Shown: positions 10,059-21,474 of the stretch, in pieces
Position numbering within the stretch: position 1 is the stretch's first letter
Layout of the letters: each line of letters opens with the position of its first letter
Assembly (NCBI GenBank): GCA_947365805.1
Contig: CANAZY010000015.1
Coordinates: 1-32,180, forward strand
Direction of reading: 5' to 3'
Origin: an uncultured Clostridium sp.
GTDB lineage: Bacteria > Bacillota > Clostridia > TANB77 > CAG-508
Length of the DNA: 32,180 nt
Notes under the pieces: model-generated
Database searches by the model: none
What the model was told of the DNA's origin: nothing
What the model saw: the letters and a program-made list of their open reading frames with translations, nothing else
Translations under genes and position numbers: made by a program

Positions 10059-13000
10059 CTAACTATTTTTTAATCCAAATGTGATAAATCTAACAACTCG
10101 ATTATCTACGTTTTGATTATCTAGATTTGTTATATCTATTTCTTGTATATTATCTAAGTCCCAAAGATTTTCATCTAAATGTAATACATTTGTATAAAAA
10201 TCTTTTGTTAGTAATGTAGCGTTTCTTACAGCTTGAATACCTTCTCTATCGCTATTTATTATACCAATTGAATCAGCATTCTCATAACAATTTTCAAATG
10301 TAACATTTGCTCCTTCATTAATTGTTCCAATAATTTTATGAATTGGATTATTGGTTTGTATTTGTTTCGTAATGACTGCCGAATTTTTAACCATTAAGTT
10401 TCCATTTTCTACTTTATAAACAAGTCCTGCCCAAGTTTTTGCATCATTAGCATTTGTGTTACATGACATATAAACATTAGATATTACATTTTCAATTGTA
10501 ACGTCTCCCTTACATAATGATATAATACCTGCATTTTGTATTTTTGGTATATATATTTCTCCTTGCACATAGCAATTTTTAATGCTTCCACCTGTTTTTA
10601 TAGCAGCTATTGTCGCAACTTGGCCTCCATTTATTCTTCCACTAATATAAGCATTTTTAATATTAATATTTTCATAGGTACAATTTTGATCATCAGAAAC
10701 GACGATAGCAAATGTATATTTTCCTGTCATAACAATATTGTTAAATTTCATATTAGTAAATGTTGCATTGATTGCTTTCTTCGCAAAAATTGCCATTTGA
10801 TTTGTATATATATTGCTACTTGCCAAATCGAAAAGTCCATCTTTCCACCTTGCCCCATAATGACAATCTTCTATATTTAAGCCATCTATTTTACCTTCAA
10901 ATTGTTCAAATAATGTTGCATCTGTTAAATTTCTTATGGTATGGTTATTACCTTTAATCTCCCCTCCAAATACTCCCGATATTACTGTACTTCCAATGCT
11001 AAATTTCTTCTCTGAAAAGTCGATATCATCCTCAATTGTAAAGACTGCATCTCTATGGGCTGCAATTAATTGTATAAATTCATCTGCTGAATGAATTGCA
11101 TAGCTTTCTATTGCATGAATTGCTATTTTACCATTTGGGTCAGCATTTTTCAATTTTGGTATATTTTCTTCTGCTATATTGCTAAAGTCCCAAATATCTG
11201 CATTCCAACCTAATATATTTGTATAAAATTCGTTACTTGTTATATTTTCTTTATTGGCTACACTTATTTTTCCTGTAAAATCAATGCCTTCTCTTGTCAA
11301 ATTAGAAATTCCGCTGTTTTCTTCATATTCATAGTTGCCTTCATATCCTTCAAACTGGTCTTGAGCAGTTCTTCCATCAAATTTATATTGTTTAAATTGA
11401 TTTCCAAGAGCAATATTATTCTTAACAATAGAATTACCTGCTGATTGTCCTATAAATCCAGCTACTCCTGCATTTCCAGACACTTTTGTTACACTAAAGC
11501 AATTAGTTATTGTAGATTCTCTTAGTATTCCTACTAATCCACCTATATCTTGATTTCCTCTAGCATTTCCTACTGAATAACAATTTTCAATAATTGTATG
11601 ATTAATTGCTTCTCCTATAAGGCCTCCAATAGCATTTCCAGTGGCTACAGCTTCTCCATTGCTACTACATCCCCTGATTGTTGAATTACCTATATATCCT
11701 ACTAAAACGCCTACTCTAGCTGTACCTGATATATTCGCCTCTATAATATGTACATTTTCTAAATTAGAATTTGTCATAATTCCAATGAAGCCACCAACAT
11801 CTTGGTTTCTATTTGATACATTAATATTTCTTGCTACTATATTAGTCAATTCCACATCATCTGCTATTTTCGCAAGCGCTCCTACATCTAATTCATTTTT
11901 GTTTATATTGCTTTCTTCTAGTTTTATATTAGACATTTTCATATGATAAATTTTATTAAAGATTGGAACTGTATTTCCTCTTAATGTATGCCCATTTCCT
12001 TCTATCTCTCCATAAAATGTATCATTTACAATTGTAGTTGTTTTATTTAGTGTAGATAAATCAATATCATTTTCAATTGTAAATTTATCTTGTGGATATT
12101 GATTTAATAATGTGTCAAATTCTTCTGCTGTATGAATAGCATGTACTGGTATTGCTATTCCAATTATTTCATTTGGATCAGAATTTTTTAATTTTGGTAT
12201 GTTATTTCCTGCTACATTGCTAAAGTCCCAAATACCATTATTCCATCCCAATGTATTCGTGTAAAATTCTTCACTTGTTATATTTTCTTTATTGGCTACA
12301 CTTATTTTTCCTGTAAAATCAATGCCTTCTCTTGTTAGAGTAGATATTCCTTTGTTGCCATCATATTCATAATTATTTTCATATCCTGCTAATTGTTCTT
12401 GAATGGTTCTACCATCAAATTTGTATCTATTCTTTGTTTGATTTCCAAGAGAAATGTTGTTTTTAACAATAGCACCATTTGTAGACTGTCCTATAAATCC
12501 TGCTGCTGCCTCATCTCCATCAACTTTTGCAGTACTTAAACAATGAATAACTGTCGATTTGTTTAGAGTTCCTACAAATCCTCCTACATTTTGTGTTCCT
12601 GATACTTCTCCTATTGAATAAGAGTTTTCAATTGTTGTTCCATTAATTACTTCTCCCATAAATCCTCCAGCAGCATTTCCACTAGCTATAACGTTTGCAT
12701 TACTACTACTTTCTTTTATGTTTGAATATCCTATATATCCTACTAAAGCTCCTACTCTATTTGTGCCTGAAACATTTGAATCTATAATATGTACATTTTG
12801 TACATTTGTATAAGTCATAATACCAACTAATCCACCAGTATCTTGGTTCCTATTTGATACATTAATATTTTTTGCTACTACATTGTTTAGTTCTACATAA
12901 TCAGATATTTTTGCAAGTGCTCCTACATCTGATTCATTTTTAGTTACATTACTTCCCTCTAGTTTTAAATTAGCAATTTGTGCATAACGAATTGTATGGA

Positions 13001-16000
13001 ATATTGGAACTGTATTTCCTCTTAATGTATGATTATTTCCTTCTATTCTTCCCATAAATACGCCATCAATAATTGTTGTTGTACTTTCTAAAGTAGATAA
13101 ATCAATGTCTTGTTCTATTACAAATGTTGCTTCTCTATGTTCTTTTAATAATCTTTCAAATTCTTCGGCATTTGTAATACTATATACTTCTGATGTGCTT
13201 GTTATGTTATTTGGATCATCATTTTTTAATTTTGGTAATCCTCCAGTTGTAATACAACTAAAGTCCCAAATATTATTATTCCAAGCTAAAGTTTCTGTAT
13301 AGAAGCTTTCCTTTTTAAATTCTGCTTCTTCAGCTACACTTATTTTTCCTGTAAAGTCAATACCTGTCCTTGTTAATGTAGATTTTCCTACATTTGCTTT
13401 GTTTTCATAATTTCCACTGAAGTTTGCAAATTTATCATTAGCTGTTCTACCATCAAATTTGTATCCTACTGTTTGATTTACCAAAGTAATATTATTTTTG
13501 ACAATAGAATTCCCTGTTGTTTGGCCTGTAAAACTTGCTGTTCCTGCATTTCCTGTTGCTTTTGTATTACTAAAGCAGTTGATAATATATGAAGTATTTA
13601 CATATCCAATAAGTCCACCAATATCTTGATTTCCTTTTACTTCTCCTACTGAATAGCTATTTCTAACTGTTGTCTTATTGTAGATTTCCCCTAGTAGTCC
13701 TCCACACGCATTTCCTGTTGATATTACTTTTCCATTACTTGAACATTCTTCTATTTGACTTTGTCCAACATATCCAGAAATCATACCAACTCTTGCTTTT
13801 CCTGATACTTGAGATTCTGTAACATGTACATTTTTTACAAAATTATTTGCCATACTACCAACTAATCCACCAACTTGTTTGTTTGTAGTTTGTATGCTAA
13901 TATTTTTGCCCATTACATTTTCCATTTCACTGTATTGTAATGTTTTAGCAAGTGCTCCTATATCTGCTAGGCTACTTGTAATATTACTATTTTCTATTTT
14001 CAAATTAGAAATATGAGCAAATTTAACATTATTAAAGATTGGAACTGTATTTCCAGTTAATTTATGTCCTTGACCATCTAGTTTACCCATAAAGTATCCA
14101 TCGATAATAACATTTCCATTACTTACTCCAGATAAATCAATATCATTATCTAGTACATAGTAAGCACAAGGATTTTCTGTTAATTTTTGTTTAAATTCTT
14201 CTGCACTTGTAATATGAATTTTTTCAATATTTCCATCTAATACTTCTTCTCTAAAGTCATTTGTTACACGTTTTAGATAATGATAGTTCATTCTTCTAAC
14301 ATTTGTACTATTTGTAATATTTCTATCATTATTTGTAGCATCTAACTTTAATGCTTCAACATATTTATCTACCAAATCATCTGCATTTAAGTATGGAATT
14401 GTATTCCAGCTGTTTTCCATCAACTCATAACGACCTGTTTTAAATTTCTTCCATGTCATTGTTGGATCTTTTGTTACTTTTTGAATAGCATCCAAATCGT
14501 TTTTACTCTTTCCACTAAAGTAAGTAATATATCCTCCATCATAACCGCCAATTCCCAGCATTTGCCAAGATGTATATGTAAATCCATAAGTATGTGTTCT
14601 TCCTTTTTCATTGTATGGCTGATACCAACGTCTTATATACATATGCTCAGAACCATATAATCCTTGTTCCCCTGTTTGTGTAACCGGTGCAGTTACTCCT
14701 GGTTTAATTGTAATTTGATTATCATAAATATCTTCTATTGTTTTTAAATTCATAGCTTCAAATTCTTCTTTTGAAATTGGCTTCCATCCTACATTTGCAT
14801 AATTTCCTGGTGCATTTGGATAGTAAATTTGTACTGCAACTTTAGATTGTTCTTCTGGAGTTAGTCTTAAAAATGCTTTTGCTTCTGCATAATCTAAAAA
14901 GTCTATTGCTTCAAACATTCCTTTATAATAACTTTCTATCTTTTCTGTTGTATTAATTCTCTCTGTTGTTAAATTAGTTGTTATTAATTGGTCATTATTA
15001 AAGTTATAACTTAAATTAAAGTTTACTGCTCCATCACCAAAGCCTTGTGTTGTATTTCCATCTGTGTAATCTTCTGCTCCTGAACCATCATTATTATTAC
15101 ATCCACCAACTGGCCTAAATCCATTTCTTTTAAAGAATAAGAAATTACATTGGTTATGTCCAGTTTCATGTGACCAGGTACGGCCATAGCTTGTTAATGC
15201 ATTATCAACAACATAATAAATTCTCTCTGAACCTGAATAAGCTGCAACTCCTCTTATTGTAAACCATTCATATAATAACTCATTAAAGTTTTTGCAGAAT
15301 GGATCCGTTGCTTTATCTTTTTTTTGTTCTCCTAATACTGGTAGAACAGTAGTATCAATTGCCACATCACATATTTGATTAAAGATATGTGGTTCTATAA
15401 AACCTGAGGCTGTACTATAAAATACACCAATTTGATTAGCAAAATTTTTAACTAATGTTCGTAAATTTTGAATTTGTGTTTCATTTCCTGGTTCTCTTAC
15501 ATAAACTCTTTGAGAACCTATTAAAAATGTAGTTGGTGCTGATATCATATATCCTGAATCTTTTGGTAATGTTAATACTGGTAAAATAAATTTTTCTTGT
15601 TTCTTAAGTTGAGTCCATGCACGATAATCAATACTGTCTTCTTTTCCTTTGATTGGTACTTCTTCTAAAATACCATTAAAGTTCTCTGTAAACCAATCAT
15701 TTGGATCTTGATTATTAGCAAACATTCTAATATTTTTTTCTATAAATTCTTGTGCTGTACCACTATTAACACATGGCCCTAATGTTTCTTTAAAGAACAT
15801 CTGGGTAACATGAGAAGCTTTCCATTTGCTTTTTAAAAACTCTTGTATTAAGTTTTTAGTATTTGCATTTTTTTGATATAACTCCCCTTTAAAGAATAGC
15901 ATATCAGCAATATTAACACCATTAACTTCTATACCATAAAAACGTGAATAATAGTTATAAGCATATATTGCTTGTTTTAATTTTTCACCATAACCTGTTA

Positions 16001-19000
16001 GATCATATTTTATATATTGATTTAAAATATCATTATCAAATGTGATACTATATCCTCTAACATTTGCAAAATAATTTAAAATAAATTGGGTCGCATTTTC
16101 TTCACTTCTTGTTATTTCATTAAAGAAATCTGCATAAATACGCTCACCTAAAGCGACACTACCTAATCCTTTTAGGTCCCTGTTATATTCTAAATTTTTA
16201 ATATAGTTAACAAGTTCTTTCACAATTTGTGCATCTTGTCTTACAATATAATTATTAAAATTATATTCAATTCCTAGTCCTTCTACTTTATAAGAAGCTA
16301 CATGTCCTTTCATGTTCTTAAATCTTACTTTATATGTCTCACTTGAATTATCTGTAAATACAATATTGATATGGTCTATTGTTTGATAGTTTTCTTCTGT
16401 AAGAGCTAGTATACAAGCATTATCTTTATTGTACGGTAAAACTGTTTTAATTGTTTTTTGATTTAATACATGGTCTTCACTAATTTTAGCTCCATCTACT
16501 ACTAGATATCTTGAATCAAAGAATGGCATTAAGTAATAAAGGTTAGCATATAATGTTTCTTTATTTTCATTATAAATATCCATTTTTTGGATTCTTTCTA
16601 AATCTGGAATATAACTTCCATCAACAGTTACTTCTTTCTTGTTATTTGGATCTGCATTATTAAGTGATGGTAGTACATTATAATTTTTGTTATTTAGATT
16701 CCAAGTTGTATCACTAAATCCCGCTTGTTCCTTGCAGAATTCTCCACTAAACTCATCTTTCGATATTTCCTTAATTAATCCATTAGAGTTTGGTGCATTC
16801 GCACTTAATTTAGACTCTATCATTTCATAGTTAAATGTATCTGGATCAAGTGAAATTGCATTTCCATGTACTTTAAATCCTTTGTTTCCATCTGATAAAC
16901 TAATATTTTGTACTAGTTTCATTCTTCCACTACCATTTGGATTTCCTGCAATACCGCCTACACCACTTGTACCAGTAATATTTACTTTTGTAATACAATG
17001 TTTTATAGTATTTGGTTGGTACAATCCATCTATCATACCACCAACGATTCCTCCTACTTCTGCAGAACCTGAAATATTTCCTGTTACATAACAATCTTCT
17101 ATTGTTGAATTATAGCCTATTTGTCCTACAATTCCTCCTACTCTTCCTGCCTCATCTCCTTTTGTTGCTATTATATTAAGGTTTGTACTACTACATTTTT
17201 CAATTCTAGTATTACTACTGATTCTTCCTGCAATAGAGCCATATCCAAAATATGCTCCATTATTTCCATATGCAGCAATCGTTGCATTTTTGATATGTAC
17301 ATTACTGATAACACTTGAGCTTTCTGCCGAATTAGCAATAACTCCTTTTGCAGCACTTCCTGTTATACTTGATAAATAAGCATTTTCTATAACAAGATTT
17401 CTAACGCTTGCTTTTTGCATTTCATTGAATAATGGTTTTTGTAAGTTGTATATTGTATGTCCATTTCCATTAATTGTCCCTCTAAATACAATATCATCAC
17501 CCAAATATGTTGTTGAATCTACTTTATATTCAGAAGCATCATAGTCTTTCGTTAAAGTAATATTCACATCTGGATATTCTTTTATTCTCCTAATTAACGA
17601 TTCAAAGTTTTCATTATTTACATATGAACCAGTTGTTCCCATTTTGCCAAAAGGTACTTCTACTTTAGCTTGCTTTTCATCACCTTTGTAGATAACAGTA
17701 TTTTCAACATTTAGCTCTAATAGCACAACTCTATTTTCTACTCTACAAGATTTTATAGTAGCATACATATCTGGCATATTTTTCATTTTCACTTTTGCTA
17801 CATAATTTTCTGGATTTTCAATTATTTTATTGCTATCTATATTAGTTATAGCCATTGCAAATCCATAATAGATATGATACAAGTCTACATCCATAATGTC
17901 TTTTAATTGAATTTCACGCTCTGTAAAATCAATTTCATCATTTAGTAATTCTTTATTTTGGTATTCATTTTCACCACTTTCTAATGCATTTGTATCTAAA
18001 TCATAGCTTGCTATAACTTTTATTAGATGATTTTTACCATTTACCTTTTTAAAACTAATTGAGTTCATTCCCTCTTTTAATTCTTGTGTTTCAATCGGGT
18101 TATTTTGCTCATCCAAAATGACTATATTTCCATTTTTAATTGTGTGTTCTACATCATTTAATTTGAATACAGCGGTAATAATATCATCTTCACCTTCACT
18201 ATAACCAAAATCTGTTACTGTTGGCTTATCTTTTAATATTTCAATTTGTACTTGATTATTTTGTGTTATAGCAAATTCTTTTCCATTATTTAAAACAACT
18301 TTTTCAATCGTAATATTTTTTACTCCTGATTCTTCATAACCATTTAATTTTGTTTGATATGTTGTCTCATTTTTAATAAGTTCATATTCTTGTCCATTGA
18401 TTTTTACTTTCTTTGGTACAGATTTACTAGCATTTGTACTATCAAATTTCACTATAATATCTTTTTGTTTTTCAAAATACTTTGTTTGATTTTCATCTTC
18501 ACATGTCATAAGATTGTTAAATGTAAATTCGTAATCTGCTAATATTTGTACTTCTCTAGTCGCCAAAATTTCATCTATAAACAAATTATCTTCTTCTGGT
18601 TTTTCTTCTAAACTATTCGTATCTCTATCATAGTTCACCTTTATTTCTAATGTATATGTTTTTCCATTTTCTATATCGAATTCAATACTATTTTGACCTA
18701 CTTGGATATCTTTTTCTTGTTTTGTGTCATCTTCTTGATTGGTAAATATCGCTTTTCCATTCTTAAAAGAATTGTCATCATCTTTAATATTAAAGCTTAA
18801 GGTTGTTTTATTTTCTTCTATATTATCTTGTTCTACAAAATTCTCAAAGCTTGGTCTATCTTTTAAAACATCTATTTTTATTGTATTGTTTACATTGGCA
18901 ACTGTCTCATCACTAAAAATAACTTTTGTTGCTACTAATTCGCAAATACCACTATTATTGCTAGATTGTACTTCAACTTGGTATTGACCATCAGCAACTA

Positions 19001-20675
19001 CTGAAGGTATATAGTCAGTGTTGTTAATACGAATTTTACTAATAGTTTCTGTCTTATCTGTTTTTATATGATAGATGATAGAAAGTTCTTCACCTTTTTC
19101 GACATATTCTTTATCTGTATCTGCTTGTACAATAATTGCTTTTGCAGTAGCTTCTATTTCTTGTTCAGCTAGTATACTATCTACTACTTCATTTTCTTCA
19201 CTTTGTGTTTGATTATAAGTTGCTACTACTGTTACTTTATACTGACTTAGCTCTATTGTAGAAAATGTTTTTTCTATTTCTCCACCATTTTCTAAATCTT
19301 GTGCAGAAAGCTCCTGTCTTGCTATTTCATTTCCATCTATATCTAACAAAATAATACTAGCATTTTTAATTGTTCTGTCTTCATCATTTAATGAAAAACT
19401 TACCTTTATGTTATTTTGCTCTAAATCTTCTTGTATTGTTAAATCTGTCGCTGTTGGCTTTTTCTTAATAATATTAACAGTTACTTTATTATCCTTTTCT
19501 AATAAAAATCTTTTTCCATTTGTTAATGCAACTTCTTCTACTGTAATCTCATGGCTTCCTGTGTGTGTTATTCCATCTATGGTTGCTATGTATGTATTCT
19601 CTTGTTTTGTTAGTCCATATTCTTTTCCCATTACCTTAATTGTAGCTGGTTCAAATTTAGTTGCATTCGTGCTTTGAAATAAAATCTGAATTGGTTCTGA
19701 TTTGTCAAAATCAGTTGTTTGTACTCCATTTTTACTTGTAAGAATATTACTAATATTAAAATTATAATCTACTATTAATTGCAATTCCTTTGCCCATTGT
19801 ATCATGCCTTCATAATTGCCTTCTTCTGATAGCACTTTACTAGATAAATTATAATCTACAATAAAAGTAGCATTGTATTTTTTGCCTTCCTCAACTGATA
19901 CTTCTATTTCATTTTTCCCACTTGTTATAGGAGCCTCTTTTATAACTTCACTTGCTTCATTTACAATTTCTACAGTTCCTGTTGTAACACTATTTTCTGT
20001 ATCTACTACATTAAAAGATATTTTTAGTTTTGATTCATTTATGTTTTCTTCAACTTTGTAATCTTCAATTACTGGTACTTCTTTTAAGACATCTATTTTT
20101 AATGTATCATCTATTTTTACTCTTCTTTCATTTTCTAGAATTACTTCTGTAAAATGATATTCTTTAATTCCTGCTGAATCTCCTACATTTACTTTTAATT
20201 CATATTGCTCATTACCTAATTGCTGTAATTCATATTCTTGTCCATTCATAACAGCTTTTTTTATCTTAGCATCATAACTTACTATCGCATTCATATTTAA
20301 TGTAATTTGTGCATTCTTGTTTGGATAATAATTTTCTACTTCTATATGAAATGATTCTACTTCATAATCTAATGTTTTTTCTATTTTTTGTATTAGAAGT
20401 GTTAAGTCTGTTATTGTTATTTCTCCATCATTATTCATATCTGCATTTTGTAATTTATCTTCTGGTAATGCTTGTTTATGGATTAAATGCATTTCCAATA
20501 AGTGAACATCTCCATAATCAATTTGTTCATCTCCATTTAACTCACCTTTATTAATATTAGTTGCATAAATCACTCCTAAAAATATTAACAAAAATATTGG
20601 TATGCAAATACTTATTTTTAATAAAAATTTATTTGTAGCTATTTTATCCCTTACAGTTGTTTTCATTATATCCAT
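10059..20675 (-). CDS. Giant secreted M26-like zinc metallopeptidase with N-terminal dockerin and GLUG repeats (3538 aa)
   Basis: Paralogue of the 2646-aa peptidase in the same order: signal (about 15-38), dockerin (about 44-105), Ig-like repeats (about 106-1000), GLUG beta-helix (about 1030-1300), M26-like peptidase (about 1350-2130), then a much longer C-terminal array of GLUG units (about 2150-3500). The zinc site is H1836-E-T-G-H1840, with E1868 in GAEDYTDG as likely third ligand, matching the GAE segment of Zmp proteins. The YLMPFFDSRYLVVDG and HYLKRVTNDF segments also fit the family. The first dockerin loop is degenerate (NGDEQIDYGD in place of NGDGQVDYAD), so its calcium or cohesin binding may differ. 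Presumably secreted and held by a cohesin. The target is unknown. The start ATG follows GGAGATGAA, as in the paralogue. Confidence 0.85.
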   Translation of the reverse strand: MDIMKTTVRDKIATNKFLLKISICIPIFLLIFLGVIYATNINKGELNGDEQIDYGDVHLLEMHLIHKQALPEDKLQNADMNNDGEITITDLTLLIQKIEKTLDYEVESFHIEVENYYPNKNAQITLNMNAIVSYDAKIKKAVMNGQEYELQQLGNEQYELKVNVGDSAGIKEYHFTEVILENERRVKIDDTLKIDVLKEVPVIEDYKVEENINESKLKISFNVVDTENSVTTGTVEIVNEASEVIKEAPITSGKNEIEVSVEEGKKYNATFIVDYNLSSKVLSEEGNYEGMIQWAKELQLIVDYNFNISNILTSKNGVQTTDFDKSEPIQILFQSTNATKFEPATIKVMGKEYGLTKQENTYIATIDGITHTGSHEITVEEVALTNGKRFLLEKDNKVTVNIIKKKPTATDLTIQEDLEQNNIKVSFSLNDEDRTIKNASIILLDIDGNEIARQELSAQDLENGGEIEKTFSTIELSQYKVTVVATYNQTQSEENEVVDSILAEQEIEATAKAIIVQADTDKEYVEKGEELSIIYHIKTDKTETISKIRINNTDYIPSVVADGQYQVEVQSSNNSGICELVATKVIFSDETVANVNNTIKIDVLKDRPSFENFVEQDNIEENKTTLSFNIKDDDNSFKNGKAIFTNQEDDTKQEKDIQVGQNSIEFDIENGKTYTLEIKVNYDRDTNSLEEKPEEDNLFIDEILATREVQILADYEFTFNNLMTCEDENQTKYFEKQKDIIVKFDSTNASKSVPKKVKINGQEYELIKNETTYQTKLNGYEESGVKNITIEKVVLNNGKEFAITQNNQVQIEILKDKPTVTDFGYSEGEDDIITAVFKLNDVEHTIKNGNIVILDEQNNPIETQELKEGMNSISFKKVNGKNHLIKVIASYDLDTNALESGENEYQNKELLNDEIDFTEREIQLKDIMDVDLYHIYYGFAMAITNIDSNKIIENPENYVAKVKMKNMPDMYATIKSCRVENRVVLLELNVENTVIYKGDEKQAKVEVPFGKMGTTGSYVNNENFESLIRRIKEYPDVNITLTKDYDASEYKVDSTTYLGDDIVFRGTINGNGHTIYNLQKPLFNEMQKASVRNLVIENAYLSSITGSAAKGVIANSAESSSVISNVHIKNATIAAYGNNGAYFGYGSIAGRISSNTRIEKCSSTNLNIIATKGDEAGRVGGIVGQIGYNSTIEDCYVTGNISGSAEVGGIVGGMIDGLYQPNTIKHCITKVNITGTSGVGGIAGNPNGSGRMKLVQNISLSDGNKGFKVHGNAISLDPDTFNYEMIESKLSANAPNSNGLIKEISKDEFSGEFCKEQAGFSDTTWNLNNKNYNVLPSLNNADPNNKKEVTVDGSYIPDLERIQKMDIYNENKETLYANLYYLMPFFDSRYLVVDGAKISEDHVLNQKTIKTVLPYNKDNACILALTEENYQTIDHINIVFTDNSSETYKVRFKNMKGHVASYKVEGLGIEYNFNNYIVRQDAQIVKELVNYIKNLEYNRDLKGLGSVALGERIYADFFNEITRSEENATQFILNYFANVRGYSITFDNDILNQYIKYDLTGYGEKLKQAIYAYNYYSRFYGIEVNGVNIADMLFFKGELYQKNANTKNLIQEFLKSKWKASHVTQMFFKETLGPCVNSGTAQEFIEKNIRMFANNQDPNDWFTENFNGILEEVPIKGKEDSIDYRAWTQLKKQEKFILPVLTLPKDSGYMISAPTTFLIGSQRVYVREPGNETQIQNLRTLVKNFANQIGVFYSTASGFIEPHIFNQICDVAIDTTVLPVLGEQKKDKATDPFCKNFNELLYEWFTIRGVAAYSGSERIYYVVDNALTSYGRTWSHETGHNQCNFLFFKRNGFRPVGGCNNNDGSGAEDYTDGNTTQGFGDGAVNFNLSYNFNNDQLITTNLTTERINTTEKIESYYKGMFEAIDFLDYAEAKAFLRLTPEEQSKVAVQIYYPNAPGNYANVGWKPISKEEFEAMNLKTIEDIYDNQITIKPGVTAPVTQTGEQGLYGSEHMYIRRWYQPYNEKGRTHTYGFTYTSWQMLGIGGYDGGYITYFSGKSKNDLDAIQKVTKDPTMTWKKFKTGRYELMENSWNTIPYLNADDLVDKYVEALKLDATNNDRNITNSTNVRRMNYHYLKRVTNDFREEVLDGNIEKIHITSAEEFKQKLTENPCAYYVLDNDIDLSGVSNGNVIIDGYFMGKLDGQGHKLTGNTVPIFNNVKFAHISNLKIENSNITSSLADIGALAKTLQYSEMENVMGKNISIQTTNKQVGGLVGSMANNFVKNVHVTESQVSGKARVGMISGYVGQSQIEECSSNGKVISTGNACGGLLGEIYNKTTVRNSYSVGEVKGNQDIGGLIGYVNTSYIINCFSNTKATGNAGTASFTGQTTGNSIVKNNITLVNQTVGYKFDGRTANDKFANFSGNYENKANVGKSTLTRTGIDFTGKISVAEEAEFKKESFYTETLAWNNNIWDFSCITTGGLPKLKNDDPNNITSTSEVYSITNAEEFERLLKEHREATFVIEQDIDLSTLESTTTIIDGVFMGRIEGNNHTLRGNTVPIFHTIRYAQIANLKLEGSNVTKNESDVGALAKISDYVELNNVVAKNINVSNRNQDTGGLVGIMTYTNVQNVHIIDSNVSGTNRVGALVGYIGYSNIKESSSNANVIASGNAAGGFMGEVINGTTIENSYSIGEVSGTQNVGGFVGTLNKSTVIHCLSTAKVDGDEAAAGFIGQSTNGAIVKNNISLGNQTKNRYKFDGRTIQEQLAGYENNYEYDGNKGISTLTREGIDFTGKISVANKENITSEEFYTNTLGWNNGIWDFSNVAGNNIPKLKNSDPNEIIGIAIPVHAIHTAEEFDTLLNQYPQDKFTIENDIDLSTLNKTTTIVNDTFYGEIEGNGHTLRGNTVPIFNKIYHMKMSNIKLEESNINKNELDVGALAKIADDVELTNIVARNINVSNRNQDVGGFIGIMTNSNLENVHIIEANISGTARVGVLVGYIGNSTIRGCSSNGEAVATGNAIGGLIGEAINHTIIENCYSVGNARGNQDIGGLVGILRESTITNCFSVTKVSGNAGVAGFIGQSAGNSIVKNNIALGNQFKQYKFDGRTAQDQFEGYEGNYEYEENSGISNLTREGIDFTGKISVANKENITSNEFYTNILGWNADIWDFSNIAEENIPKLKNADPNGKIAIHAIESYAIHSADEFIQLIAAHRDAVFTIEDDIDFSEKKFSIGSTVISGVFGGEIKGNNHTIRNLTDATLFEQFEGKIDGLNIEDCHYGARWKDGLFDLASSNIYTNQMAIFAKKAINATFTNMKFNNIVMTGKYTFAIVVSDDQNCTYENINIKNAYISGRINGGQVATIAAIKTGGSIKNCYVQGEIYIPKIQNAGIISLCKGDVTIENVISNVYMSCNTNANDAKTWAGLVYKVENGNLMVKNSAVITKQIQTNNPIHKIIGTINEGANVTFENCYENADSIGIINSDREGIQAVRNATLLTKDFYTNVLHLDENLWDLDNIQEIDITNLDNQNVDNRVVRFITFGLKNS
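11105..14226 (-). repeat. Three tandem ~1.04-kb GLUG repeat units inside the second giant peptidase
   Basis: Units run at about 14226-13193, 13192-12147 and 12146-11105, with a divergent fourth at about 11104-10150. Each starts with an AEEF motif, followed by a DIDLS strand, a GNTVPIF turn, GGLVG-type GLUG motifs, a VKNNI strand, YKFDGRT, IDFTGKISVA and a closing PKLKN-DPN. Units 2 and 3 share a stretch of about 60 identical bases (around 11237-11298 and 12275-12336), which points to recent duplication. The likely structure is a long beta-helix stalk or binding surface after the catalytic domain. Confidence 0.85.
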
Positions 20676-20686
20676 TTCATCTCCTC

Positions 20687-21474
20687 TTTTATTACTTCCA
20701 CTGTTTCTAATTTAACTTCAATAAATCTATTAATACTAATTTTAATTGTGCTATATCATTAATGGTTACTTCTCCATCACCATCTACATCTGCTGCTTTT
20801 AAATTTACTCCTTCTAATAATTGATAGTCAATTAAATGTAATTTTCCTTCTGCTAAGTCATTAATTGTTATTTCCGCATCCTTATCTATATCTCCAATTA
20901 CTATTAATGTATAATTTAAAGTACTTCCTACTTTTATTTTTGTACCAGTTGCTATTACATCATTTTCATTTAGCGTATTTCCTATTTCATCCGTAAATAC
21001 AATGTCTTGCTTTGTTGTTACATTTTTTCTAAATTGTGCAACTGTTGTTTTTGGTAAGATTCTTTGAATATATCCTTCTTCTATTTTATATTTATTTGAT
21101 GTAATTTTATCTGGTTCTTCTGGAATTGATGTCTGGTCTTTGATAATGTCTATCCCTACTGTTGCATCTTCTAATAATAAATCTTCTTTTCCTTCTGATG
21201 TAACAACTTGTCCGATTTTTACATTTGTTTTTCCTGGTTCAATTTCATTTTTCACCTTTAATTTAAGCTGTAAAATATCTTCTTCCCTTTTACTTCCTGC
21301 TTTTTTGATTGCTACTAATTCTTTTGTTTCCGCATTATATTTTAGCTCTTCCCAATCACTTTTGGTTGTAAAGTTAGCTTGTGTTACTTTTTCAAATAAA
21401 TTTTCGTCATATTGCAATGTTGCCTTAAAAGCATTAATACCCTTACTAATTTGATTATATTTATCAAATTTAAG
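20687..21474. repeat. 788-bp perfect direct repeat, copy B
   Basis: Identical to 8907-9694 at an offset of 11,780. The N-terminal 150 bases of the adaptor gene and its promoter lie outside the identical tract and differ between copies. Confidence 0.95.
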
